Part shown: positions 23,391-33,300 of the stretch, piece by piece
Numbering within the stretch: position 1 is the first letter of the stretch
Layout: each line of letters starts with the position of its first letter
From: Acanthococcus lagerstroemiae
Taxonomy: Eukaryota > Arthropoda > Insecta > Hemiptera > Eriococcidae
Direction of reading: 5' to 3'
NCBI GenBank assembly: GCA_031841125.1
Contig: CM063111.1
Location: forward strand, 33,864,955 to 33,928,954
Length of the DNA: 64,000 nt
The notes under the pieces: model-generated
Databases searched by the model: none
The model's input: the letters and a program-made list of their open reading frames with translations, nothing else
Told to the model about the DNA's origin: nothing
Made by a program: the position numbers and the translations under genes

Positions 23391-25560
23391 TAACACATGG
23401 GAGAAGGACAACTGCGACAGATACACCTGGTGAAAGCAAGGGAAAACTACGAGTACATCAGTATTTTTCTTTGGAGATGCGTCTCCACCATAACAATCAT
23501 GATAATTCACGAAGTAAATAATAATTCCGGACGTAAAAAGTCTCCCATTCGGATGTTCGGGCGGAGACTACTTAGTAAGAAACTATTACAGTTGAGAATA
23601 GGGACATGGAATGTAAGGACATTAAATGAAGTAGGCAAATTAGAAAACTTAAAGAAAAAGACAAAAAGATTAAGATAAGATATAATTGAAGTTAGTGAAG
23701 TGAAATACCCAGAAGAAAATACGGCAACGAAAAGAGAGTAAACAGGGGTGGATAGTATTATGAATAAGACTGTAGGGAATGGAGTGCGTAGTTATATCCT
23801 ACATAGTCAGAGAATATTAATGGCAAGAATTTCAGCTAAACCAGTATTTATAATGATAGTCCAAGTTTGTACGAAAATAGGAAAAGTTATAGTGAAGAAG
23901 TGGAAAAAATGTATGAAGCAATTACTGAAGTACACAGCGTATTCAAGAAGTTCCGGCACTAGTTTTGTATAAAATGTACAACTGGCGTTATCTGTTAGCC
24001 GATGCCGGAACTATGCAATATCATCCCTTAGCTACCCAAAATTGTAATGTCAGTGCTGTAACTTCATGTAGGGACTGACTGTGTTCCTTTGAAATGCCGT
24101 GTTTTCGTTACTTTGCCACAATGAAGCAGGCGTGCCCCCCAAATTTTGTTTCAAAGTTGGAAAAAGTGGTTCGGAAACATTCGAATTGTTAGAAACCGCG
24201 TATGTGAATGATAATTAAAGCCGAGGCAAGGTTCCCCAGTAGTATGCGCTCGCTGGAAAATTATCTGCAAGAGAAGCGCCCTTCCCAGGGCCGTACCGAC
24301 GGGGGGAGGGGAAGGGGTTCAAACTCCCCCATTGGCCAAAAAAAGCAATGGGTTGAGACGGAGAGGAAGGCGGATCTGTGACTGATTATACCCCTCCAAG
24401 AAATAATATTCATCTTAATCGCAACCCCCCTTACTTAAATCCTAGGTACGGCCCTGGCCCTTCCATTTCCTCTTCTTGATTCTCGCGGAATTATTCGCAA
24501 TGAATTTGTGCCCTTAGGCCACAAAGTAAACGCAGCAATCTACAAAGATGTCACGGAACTTTTGAAGTAGATTCGACGCGTGAGACCGGAATTGTACCGC
24601 ACCGGTGCTTTTTTCTTCCTTTTGAAAGAAACACAAGACAATGCGCCAGCCCATTCCTCAACACTCTTCACTCAATTTTTGGCTCAAAAGTCGGTTACCA
24701 CGATTCATCATCCGCCTTAGAGTGGACCGTATAAAAGAAATAAAAAATACATTTGAAGCAGGTGTCACTATACATGGAGAGCGAGTAAAGATGCTCAGGT
24801 TTGCAGATGATATTGTCTTATTAGCTGAAAGGAGTACTGATTTGGAAAACATTTTAAATGGAATGCAGGAAATTTTGAGTACAGAATATCGTATGAATCG
24901 CTGTGAACATGATAGCTTAAATATAAATATTGGACAGGAAAAGATTGAGGAAGTAAGCGAATTTTGCTATTTAGGGAGTAAAATAACAAAAGACGGAAGG
25001 AAGAAAAGGGATATTAGTAGGAAGTAGAATAGCACAAGCTAAAAACTAGCATTTTATCAAAAAAAGTGATCTTTTCAAATCAAAAATAAATCTGTAAATC
25101 AAAAAATTGTTATTGAAAACTTATGTTTGGAGTGTAGCCTTGTATGGATGTGAAACCTAGACCATAGGAAAACTAGAGAAGAGAAAGGATCGAAACTTTT
25201 GAGATGTGGTGCTATAGACGGATACTTAGCATCACATGGACGGATAAAGTAAGAAATGAGGAAGTGCTCAACAGAATAGGAGGTAAAATGGATATTTGGA
25301 ATTGTCTGAAGAGAAGGAGAGACAAACTAATAGGGCATAATTTGAGACACCCAGGTATAATATCACTTGCTAGAAGGAAGAGTGGAAGAAAATAATTGGA
25401 TATGTCGGCAAAGATTCCAGTATGTTCAGCAGATAATCAATGATATGAAATGTGTTATTATGAAATGAAAAAAACTTGTACAAGATTGGGAGGAATGGAG
25501 AGCTGCATCAACCCGGTCGCAAGACTGATAACCTTATCATTATCATCATCATCATCAAGT
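23391..25560 (+). pseudogene. RTE-like non-LTR retrotransposon relic
   Basis: The N-terminal endonuclease start is clear at 23590-23690 (LRIGTWNVRTLNEVGKLENL, then DIIEVSEV). It is followed by FILHSQRIL-like and QVCTKI-like remnants to about 23950. A foreign or rearranged segment (about 23955-24730) replaces most of the reverse transcriptase. The element resumes at about 24740 with LRFADDIVLLAERSTDL (the FADD catalytic box), VSEFCYLGSKITKDGR, ALYGCETW-like and MWCYRRILSITWTDKVRN, the standard RTE/BovB C-terminal order. The 3' end has a (TCA)n-type tail (25535-25557). Two other 3' ends of this family lie at 39415-39890 and 42559-42745. It has many stops and frameshifts and is inactive. Confidence 0.75.
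24286..24456. mobile_element. Small hAT-type MITE, 171 bp, with GCCCTTCC duplication
   Basis: Ends CAGGGCCGTACC (24286-24297) and GGTACGGCCCTG (24445-24456) are exact inverted repeats. Exact 8-bp GCCCTTCC lies at 24278-24285 and 24457-24464. It is non-coding and sits inside the non-retroelement segment that interrupts the RTE relic. Confidence 0.88.
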
Positions 25561-26068
25561 CTGGTAATCTTGGGGAATTTACATACATCTGGGCGAAATG
25601 TATCTAATTTTAACTCGTAATTTCCAGTGTTGCAAGAACAAAATTTTTTGGTTTTCGGTGGTTTTTTTTTTTTCGTTTTCCCGGAAAACAGGAAGGTACT
25701 GTTTTTGTTTTGTTTTCCCAGGAAATACCGTTTCAAATTTTGAATAAATTAGGGTTTTTATTGTAAATTTTGAATAAATCAAGATTTATATCGTCGATAT
25801 GTCAGGTTTGTTTCATCAAAATGGGCTGAAATTTTTGTATTTGAGGTAGGAGGGGGGGCTTACTATTGATTTTTGGCATTGAAAACATCGAAATCTAACA
25901 TTTATCAAAGTAGCCCCATTTGTGGTACAACTTTCATAACCACATTAAAAAAATTCTCCTGTTAAATAGTTCAGGTTTAAAAAAAAAAAAGAAAAAAAAA
26001 AGAGTATTCTAATGCAGAAATTCTCCAGCATCCAGCATCGATTGAGATCAATACCAGTTTTCTATCTA
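25561..26068. other. Gene-free stretch before family X
   Basis: T-rich and A-rich homopolymer tracts (25663-25678, 25978-26001) and no coding block. The phrase ATCAAAGTAGCCC at about 25910 recurs at 29678, on the other side of the X element. Confidence 0.4.
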
Positions 26069-26439
26069 ATACCGGGTGTTCCACGAAAGTTACCCCCCTT
26101 TTTTCCCCCGAACCGATCGGCGGATCTTTGCCGGATAAATTACCATCTTCTTGCGGTAAGATATAGTTCCTCTAGGGCTTAAAAAATCTTCACCACCGTT
26201 TATGGGAGGCTGTAACGTGCCACCAACTTTGGAATCTTAAATGGAAAGGTAAGCCTTTATGCATATCGCTGGAAAGGGCATATTCTGCAAAATACCAATC
26301 CGTTAAAAAATTTCAAAATTCATCAATTTTGGGGGGCAAGAGGCCTAAAGATGACCAAAATCCATCAAAAAGCAAATTGTCATAACTTAGCAAACAAACG
26401 ATTGAAAGAGGGGTTTTCGGGGTCACGGATTCCGAATTG

Positions 26440-26930
26440 TAAAATAGTTATTAACTCTCAAAATTTCGACTTTTCGATCACAAAATTCATTTCTTTCATT
26501 GACCTACTTTTGACTCCATTCTCGGTTATTTCGGCCTGTATTTAATAAAACAACACCTTCGCGATAAAACTTAGCTCGACGTTTTCTTTCAAAATACGCA
26601 CAGGCGCCAATTTCGTTTCATCAACATTCATACATTTGTTATGATTCTCTTTTTGTTATTTCTTCTGGATTTCAAAAATTATAACTCACTATGCAATTCT
26701 TATATTTTCAGTTTCGTTCTCCCTCCTTTAGATGACACAAAAATTATGTTAACTTCGAGAAGGAGCTACCTGGCGAGAGTGTAATCGTGGACTAGGACTA
26801 TAAGAAGAAGTTCGTTGTTAAGCTTACAATTCCTCAGAAACTGTTAACATCATATTATGATATAATATTATACTGTGTTTAAAGAAATTGAAATCTATTA
26901 TTTTGTCCGATATTAACGATTACACGAATA
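26440..26930. mobile_element. ~490-bp insertion in the left arm of family X copy 1
   Basis: In the other copy (54940-54960) the arm reads directly from GATTCCGAAT into ACACGATTTAACCCGG. Here about 490 bp of unrelated sequence separates these two parts. The insert has no coding motif, and no clear target-site duplication was found. Confidence 0.55.
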
Positions 26931-27219
26931 AACGATTTAACCCGGTTTAGGGCTTTAGAATCCAAATTTTCAACATAAAATTGGTTCCATGGTCACAAAT
27001 TTTTGACTTTCTGAATGCAGATTATTGAAGTAACTTCACGCACATCTTTAAGTAGGAAACTTCCTCCAGAGCGTGAATTCATGAAAAAAATTTCAAAATT
27101 CATCAAATTTGTGGGTAAGGGGCCTAGAGATGACCAAAATCCGTCCAAAATTGAAGTATCATGACCTAGCAAACCGACTATCGAACAGGGGGTTTTCGAG
27201 GTCGCTGATTCCGAATGTC

Positions 27220-28330
27220 ACACGGAAAAATTTCCGCTGATTTTTAAGAAATTTCACCGGAATTTTGTCGGGAAAAAATTCCGCGAATTTCCAAAGAATT
27301 TTTTTGGAAACGTCGGGGAGAATATTAGATGATTTTTAAGGAATTTCATCGGAAATTGCTAGAAAAAATTCCCATAACGTCCAAAAAATCTCATCGGAAA
27401 TCTTTAGAAAAAGTTTCCAATGATTTCCGAGAAAAATTTCATTAAATTCTTCGAGAATATTTTCCGATAACTTTTGAATTTTTAAACCACTGGAGTATTC
27501 CCCCAAATATTTCCTAGCTTCAAAAATTATCGGAAAAACTTCTTCGAAGAATTTTGATGAAACTTTTTGGAAATTATAGGAAATTTTTTCTAAAGGTTTC
27601 CGATGAGACTCTTCGGACATTATCGGAATTTTTCCCAACAATTTCCATCGAAATTCTTTAAAAATTATCGGAGCGTTTTCCCAAGTTCCAATAAAATTCC
27701 TCAAAAATCATCGCAGACTTTTCCAACAATTTCCGATGAAATTCCTTAAAATTTATCAGAGATTTTTCCCGAGTTCCGAAAAATTCCCTAAAAAATTATC
27801 GGATATTTTTCTTGTGTATTTCTCCGAAATACTTCAAAAATTATCGAAAAATTTTCTTGAAGAAATTTGATGAAACTTTTTTGGAAATCATTGGAAATTT
27901 CTCTAAAGATTTCCGATGAAATTTCTTAATAATCATATCCGAGATTTTTCCCGTTTCCAAAAAAATTCTTTACAATTTATCGGAGACCTTCCCGAGTTCT
28001 GATAAAATTCTTTAAAAATGATCGGAGATTTTTCCCGAGTTCCGATGCATTTTTTTTTAATTATAGTTGATTTTCCTACCACTTCCGATGGAATTCCTCA
28101 AAATTTACCGGGGATTTTCCCCGAGTTCCGATGAAATTCCGTAAAATTTATCGAAGATTTTCCCCGACGTTTCCGAAGAAATTCTTTGGAAATTATTGGA
28201 ATTTTTTTCCAACATTACCGATGAAATTCCTTAAAATTCATCCGAGGTTTTTCCCGAAGTTTCCGAAGAAATTCTCCGGAGATTATCAAACATTTTTCCG
28301 GACGATTTTTGATAAAATTCTTCAAAAACC
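27220..28330. repeat. Minisatellite core of family X copy 1
   Basis: Irregular repeats of about 55-65 bp are built from TTCCGATGAAATTCCTTAAA and ATTATCGGAGATTTTTCCC. The 5' part (27220-27470) shows the complementary strand of the motif and the 3' part the direct strand, so the core can also fold back. The same core occurs at 51265-51900 and 55255-56750. Confidence 0.75.
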
Positions 28331-28520
28331 ATCGAAATTTACCCTCCGAATCGTTGCATTTTCTGTTGTCCGTCACGGCACCACAGAGCACAGTAATGTT
28401 GCGTTTAAATTTGAATAGACGGCCATCTTGTGCCCGCTTATTCATATTACCACGCAACATGCCGGGTTTTCCTATGTTACAACGAAAACTGAAGAACCCT
28501 GTATGTCCTGTAATTCCCAA
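28215..28520 (-). CDS. Uncharacterised 101-codon frame conserved between X copies
   Basis: An ATG-started 101-codon frame (begins MGITGHTGFFSFRCNIGKPG; contains NITVLCGAVTDNRKC) is kept open here and at 51779-52084 with only about five differences. The two DNA copies are themselves nearly identical, so conservation may reflect recent copying rather than selection. The third copy (56330-56420) keeps only part. No known domain is recognised. Treat it as an open frame of unknown status. Confidence 0.2.
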   Translation of the reverse strand: MGITGHTGFFSFRCNIGKPGMLRGNMNKRAQDGRLFKFKRNITVLCGAVTDNRKCNDSEGKFRWFLKNFIKNRPEKCLIISGEFLRKLREKPRMNFKEFHR

Positions 28521-29749
28521 AATGTCAAAAATTTGTACTTGATACCACCTTTCTCATTCAAATTTCGGATTCGGAGCCCTAGGATGCGCTGGATGTAGGA
28601 AATCACGTGATGAACCCAAACTTTTTTCGCACAGATTCGTTTTTGGGGGAAGTTCACTTTCCAATGACGTGTATAAAGCCATTTGGATAATCTGCAATGA
28701 GAAATTCAAAAATTTGTGAATGGCAGTACTTTTAGGTACCTGATTTTGGATAGGTTTTGGCTAGGGTTAGACCCTGTCTCCCAAAATTGGTGAATTTGCC
28801 ATTTTTTTCACAAATTCGTATTTTGGAGGAACTGTCCTATCCAACGATGTGCACGAAGCCACTTTGATAACTTACGTTCAGAAACTCAAAAATTTGTAAA
28901 TTAGAATCACTTTTGAGTCTAAAATTGAATTTTAGGGCCCTAAAACGGGTTGAATCGGGAGGAAAGTGTGACATTCGGAATCAGCGACCTCGAAACCGCC
29001 CTTTTCGATAGTCTGTTTGCTAGGTCATGATACTTTAATTTTGGACGGATTTTGGTCATCTCTAAGCCCCTTACCTGCTCAAATTTGATGAATTTTGAAA
29101 TTTTTTTCATGGATTCATACTCTGGAGGAAGTTTCCTATTCAACGATGTGCGTGAAACCACTTTAATAATCTGCATTCAGATAGTCAAAAATTTGTGAAT
29201 AGGAACGAATTTTAGGTTGCAAATTTGGATTTTAAAGCCCTAAACCGGGTTAAATCGTGTATTCGAAATCCGTGACCCCGAAAACCCCTCTTTCAATCGT
29301 TTGTTTGCTAGGTTATGACAATTTGATTTTTGATGGATTTTGGTCATCTTTAGGCCCTTTGCCCCCAAAATTGATGAATTTTGAAATTTTTTAACGGATT
29401 CGTATTTTGCAGAATATGCCTTTTCCAGCCATGTGCCTAAAGGCACACCTTTCCAAATGGATTCCGAAGTTGGTGGCCCCCCCCCCCATAAATGTGGGAG
29501 ACAATTTTTCAAGCCCTAGAGAAACTAGACCTTGCCGTAGGAAGATGGCAATTTATCCGGTAAAGATCCGCCAATTGGTTCGGAAAAAAATGGGGGGGGG
29601 AGTTAACTTTCGTGGAACACCGTGTATACATTCAACAGCATAAAGACTGTAACATAAAAAAAATGAAATTTTTCTATCAAAGTAGCCCTATTTTATGGTA
29701 TTGTTACTGCAGAAATCAAAAAGCACCAAACATGTTCGAATAAAAGCGA

Positions 29750-29781
29750 TATATATACGAATGTATTTCTACGAATTCAGT
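29750..29781 (+). promoter_or_regulatory. Candidate core promoter of the Osiris-like gene
   Basis: TATATATA at 29750-29757 lies 22-29 bp upstream of the A in a TCAGT initiator (29777-29781), the spacing expected for an arthropod TATA plus Inr promoter. It would give a leader of about 200 nt with upstream ATGs at 29788 and 29844. This is inferred from motif and spacing only. Confidence 0.4.
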
Positions 29782-29979
29782 GAAAACTATGCGAGCTACG
29801 AAAGTGGCTCACGGAGTCATACATCTGTTCAGTCTTCTGTGATATGATTACGTCCTATATAATTACGACGTCAATGATAGCAGCGGTCAAGTATCCCATT
29901 TCAATATTCGATCCTCGACCAACGAAGTCTCAAGTTCAGTTTGTTTTTCGAAGTGGACGTCGTCGCATTCCCGGACACA

Positions 29980-30391
29980 ATGTCAACCCGTCGACTTTTC
30001 GGCTCAGCTGTGTACGCATTATCTATTTTGTGCGTTATCCTTTTTTCGAAGCCAGTTTTATGTATCGAAAACAGTATAGAGCCGGAACATGCAAATTCTA
30101 CAATAGTTAAAACGGTTTTCGATTCGTTCGTGAAATGTTATTTACGGTCGACGGAGGCGAATCGCGGAAGTCAGTGCCTGAAGGAGAAGCTATACCTGGT
30201 TCTCGATCAGACGGTTCGGCACAATCTAGACTACGTATTCACCGAGGACGAAAAAGCAGAACTATCCAAGTACACTCCAATTTTCAAGAAAATAGGGCGT
30301 ATTTTGAAAAAGAACAGCGAAGGACCTTGGCTGGATACGAAAATTATGCACCAACTCAAACTACTGATAAACGAGAATGAAAGTGCTGAAG
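29980..30391 (+). CDS. Osiris-like gene exon 1
   Basis: The first ATG of the frame is at 29980 (context ACAATGT). The 137 full codons contain the signal peptide and the cysteine pair about 16 residues apart, then an amphipathic segment FTEDEKAELSKYTPIFKKIG ending in NENESAE. Donor GTAAGA at 30392. Codon use is more GC-rich than the surrounding repeats, and the exon is free of repeat sequence, as expected for a host gene. Confidence 0.7.
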
Positions 30392-33300
30392 GTAAGACCA
30401 CAGTTTTGATGTACCCACACGTGAACTGGCTTTTTAGGGTGCTCCGGTAAATCTGAGAACTGAAATGGCGCTTCGCAGAAGAGAGACGGCGATAGGAACT
30501 TTTTTAACTAGCAGTTTTTTTAAAGCCATTTCGCAGCAATTTTTCTCGCGTCCAAGTATTACATATATATATTTGATTGATAAATGACTATATTAGCCAC
30601 ACAGCCCAAGCGAATTACTAATCTTGATTGAAAGAAATTCGCACAAAAGGTTTGACTGCTGAAAAATGTTAGGGAAGGTGTCTATAGTAAGTGGTGAAAA
30701 CCCATCGCCACTACACTGGGAGCTTCCGCCATTATTACTGACGAAGGGGCAACACAAAGATGAATTTCAAACCGTTTGCTTGATTTTTTTCTCAAAATCA
30801 TAACATTCTAGGAAGAAAATACCTCAGTAACAAAATGTTCCTTGTAACATTTTCTACAAAACAGCCCATTATAAGAATTTACTCACAAGGCATACTTGAG
30901 GAGTTACAGGCTTAGAAAAGTTTATTGTTTTGTATAAAATACTACAAGTACATGTACGTTGTACGTGTAGTCAATCATTATTATCATCAGACTCGTTTAT
31001 ATCATCTAACTGTGAATAGTGTGACCCGGCATTGGGACAGGACAGGCCGTGACAGGATTTGCAACCGTCTGCACAAGGTTCTCCTGGAAAAAGGAAGGAG
31101 ACAGTACACTTTTAAGTATTTTGTAGTTTAAGTTTATCTGAATGTAATGAGTGCTAGCTTAAAGAACGACAGAGTCACATTTATGCCCAGATCCTTTCTC
31201 ACAGCCGCAGAAGATTCTCGCCATCAGTTTCTGTGGAGACATTTGGGCTTTTGTTTTAACTGGCTGTAAACGTGATTCAGTTTCCATCCAGCTCCATTCC
31301 AGTGGGGAGACTTTACGATCCAGCGAAGACTGAATTTGAGCGGACACTAAGAGTGCTCTTCAGTTACGGCCTCAGTCGGTGGAAGTGAACGTAATTCCAC
31401 ATACTGCAAAATTTTTGAAACCAAAGCGCGCATTAAAAAGTCATCCTCTTTTGCTCCTTACAATATTTCCATGGCCTTTTCACTCGCTGCGGCAACATCT
31501 TCTTTTCTACTGCCGGGACAGTCGAAGACTTGCGATGTGTGCGTTATTGTGGGAGCCAAGTTCAATGTTGCCCAGCTAGTAATTTTACTTTTATTCAAAA
31601 GAACCAGGGTTGTATCACATCCTGTAAAAGCATGTAAAAAAAGTGCTTTGTCACGATATGTTTGATTGTCCAAGCTAGAGAATATTTTCTGGACCACTTT
31701 ACCGCTGGGTTTTATAAATAATAACTCCTTGATGTGTGGATTTGTCAAGGTCATTATTAAAATAAGTCGACGTTCTCACCAACAACAGTTGTCAAATGCC
31801 CATTTTCTCGTGGCTTCACGGCTTTCCGAACAATGAGGTTGTCAGCGTCATCTGGAGCAACTAGAACTGACATTTCGTTTGCGGTCAAATGTACTCTCAG
31901 CACTTCAGTGAATTGACTTTTATTCACGTTGTTATAGCGAGATGTAACTCTTGCTTGAATGTGAAAGGGTTGTTTCTCCTATCAAAATGTCTGGAGCCCT
32001 TGCAGTGTAACGCTTGTTTCGTTCTGAATCTTTGAAGCAAGCCTGGTTGGTCTTGGCACTCATCAAATACTGTCACAGCATTTATACCAAAATGCTTGAG
32101 AATGTATTATGGTATGAGTCCAGGAGACTGGAATGTCTTCTGTGATGAACATACAGTTTTATGTAGGAGATCACCTCCATCAACAACACGTCATCAGGTT
32201 CATGATAGTCAAGTCCATAAACGTTTCTTCCGCGATTTTTTTTTTTTTTTTGTCATAATGTCATATATGCTGAGCATAATTTAAGGGAATCTCCCTGCAA
32301 TTTCATCCATAATTTGTCAGTTCTTAATGCTATCAATGACTTAACAGTATGGTCTGTTATGGAACTTGCGGAGCCAAAGTTGATCATTGTACTTTGTAAT
32401 ATTGTCGTTGTAGGAGCAAGTACGTCAAATATTGTCATACAAATCTCCAACGTGACAATGAAATCACAAGTAGCCATTTTAGCTTTCAAACCAGCTGCCA
32501 TGGTCTTGAATTCAGCAGTGGTGTTTTTATCCGTTCTTACTCGTATTATCTCCAGGGTTTCCTAAGTTTCACTGAAATACGATTTCAGACTTTTTGAAGT
32601 TTCATGTTTGCTCCCCCATCGCGTCGTACGAATGCGTTTCAATCTTTGTCTTGAAAAATGTTTTGATTTAGAATCTTTGTTTTTGTCTTCACTTTTTTTT
32701 CAAGACTTCAACAAATGTACCATGTCGCCGATGCGACCAGTGCATAAAGACATATACTCGTGTAGTTCATTTAAGATACTGAAAAAATCTGTGACTGATC
32801 TACAATTTTCAATTGTTTTTTCAACAACAAGGCTGAATCAATGTGAACTACACCATATGGATACACAGCCACGGGACAATCATTTCCAACAAGCGTTTTC
32901 ACACCCTTTTCATTAGAGCCTCTCATGTTTCCGGCCCCATCATAACTTTGCCCCACAAGATTGGACATAACTAAATGATTTTCTTTTAATACCTATTTCT
33001 TTCGTCTTCTCATACAACTCTACTCCAGAAGTGTCTTTTGATGTAAAAATATTGATTAATCTTTCGACATGTGACATGATGGACAAATCTTGAGTTGAAT
33101 CCATAATAATGGAATACCTTCCTCCACTTTCTTGCATTCTTTGAGAAATAATTTCAAGAACCATGTCTCTCATAACGCGGACTAATTTTTAAATGCTTGT
33201 ATATGCCAAAAAGTTTACTCTCATTCGCTTTTCATCGCTCTGAGATTTTTTCAAATGTTCCAGATAGGCACAAGCATCAGAATTGTACTTAGTTAGCAAC

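Larger units (their letters stand above)
26069..29628. mobile_element. Family X foldback element, copy 1 (3.56 kb)
   Basis: Terminal inverted repeats begin ATACCGGGTGTTCCACGAAA at 26069 and close TTTCGTGGAACACCGTGTAT at 29609-29628. The arms run inward for about 1 kb. The mirrored blocks are the GATCGGCGGATCTTTGCCGG region, GATGACCAAAATCCATCAAA, and the CCTCCAGAGCGTGAATTCAT region (about 27070, mirrored near 29105). The centre (27220-28330) is a minisatellite. A unique conserved segment lies at 28330-28560. No transposase is recognised, so it is probably non-autonomous. Two further copies lie at 50358-56750 (split) and 51265-53157 (partial). Confidence 0.85.

Noticed and set aside
28131..28542. 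Plus-strand frames over family X (RKFSGDY-type text)
   Set aside because: They translate minisatellite words in every frame; no coding signature.
31379..32565. Plus-strand open frames of 60-100 codons
   Set aside because: They are antisense shadows of the Cys-rich gene and the hAT transposase, whose motifs read on the minus strand.
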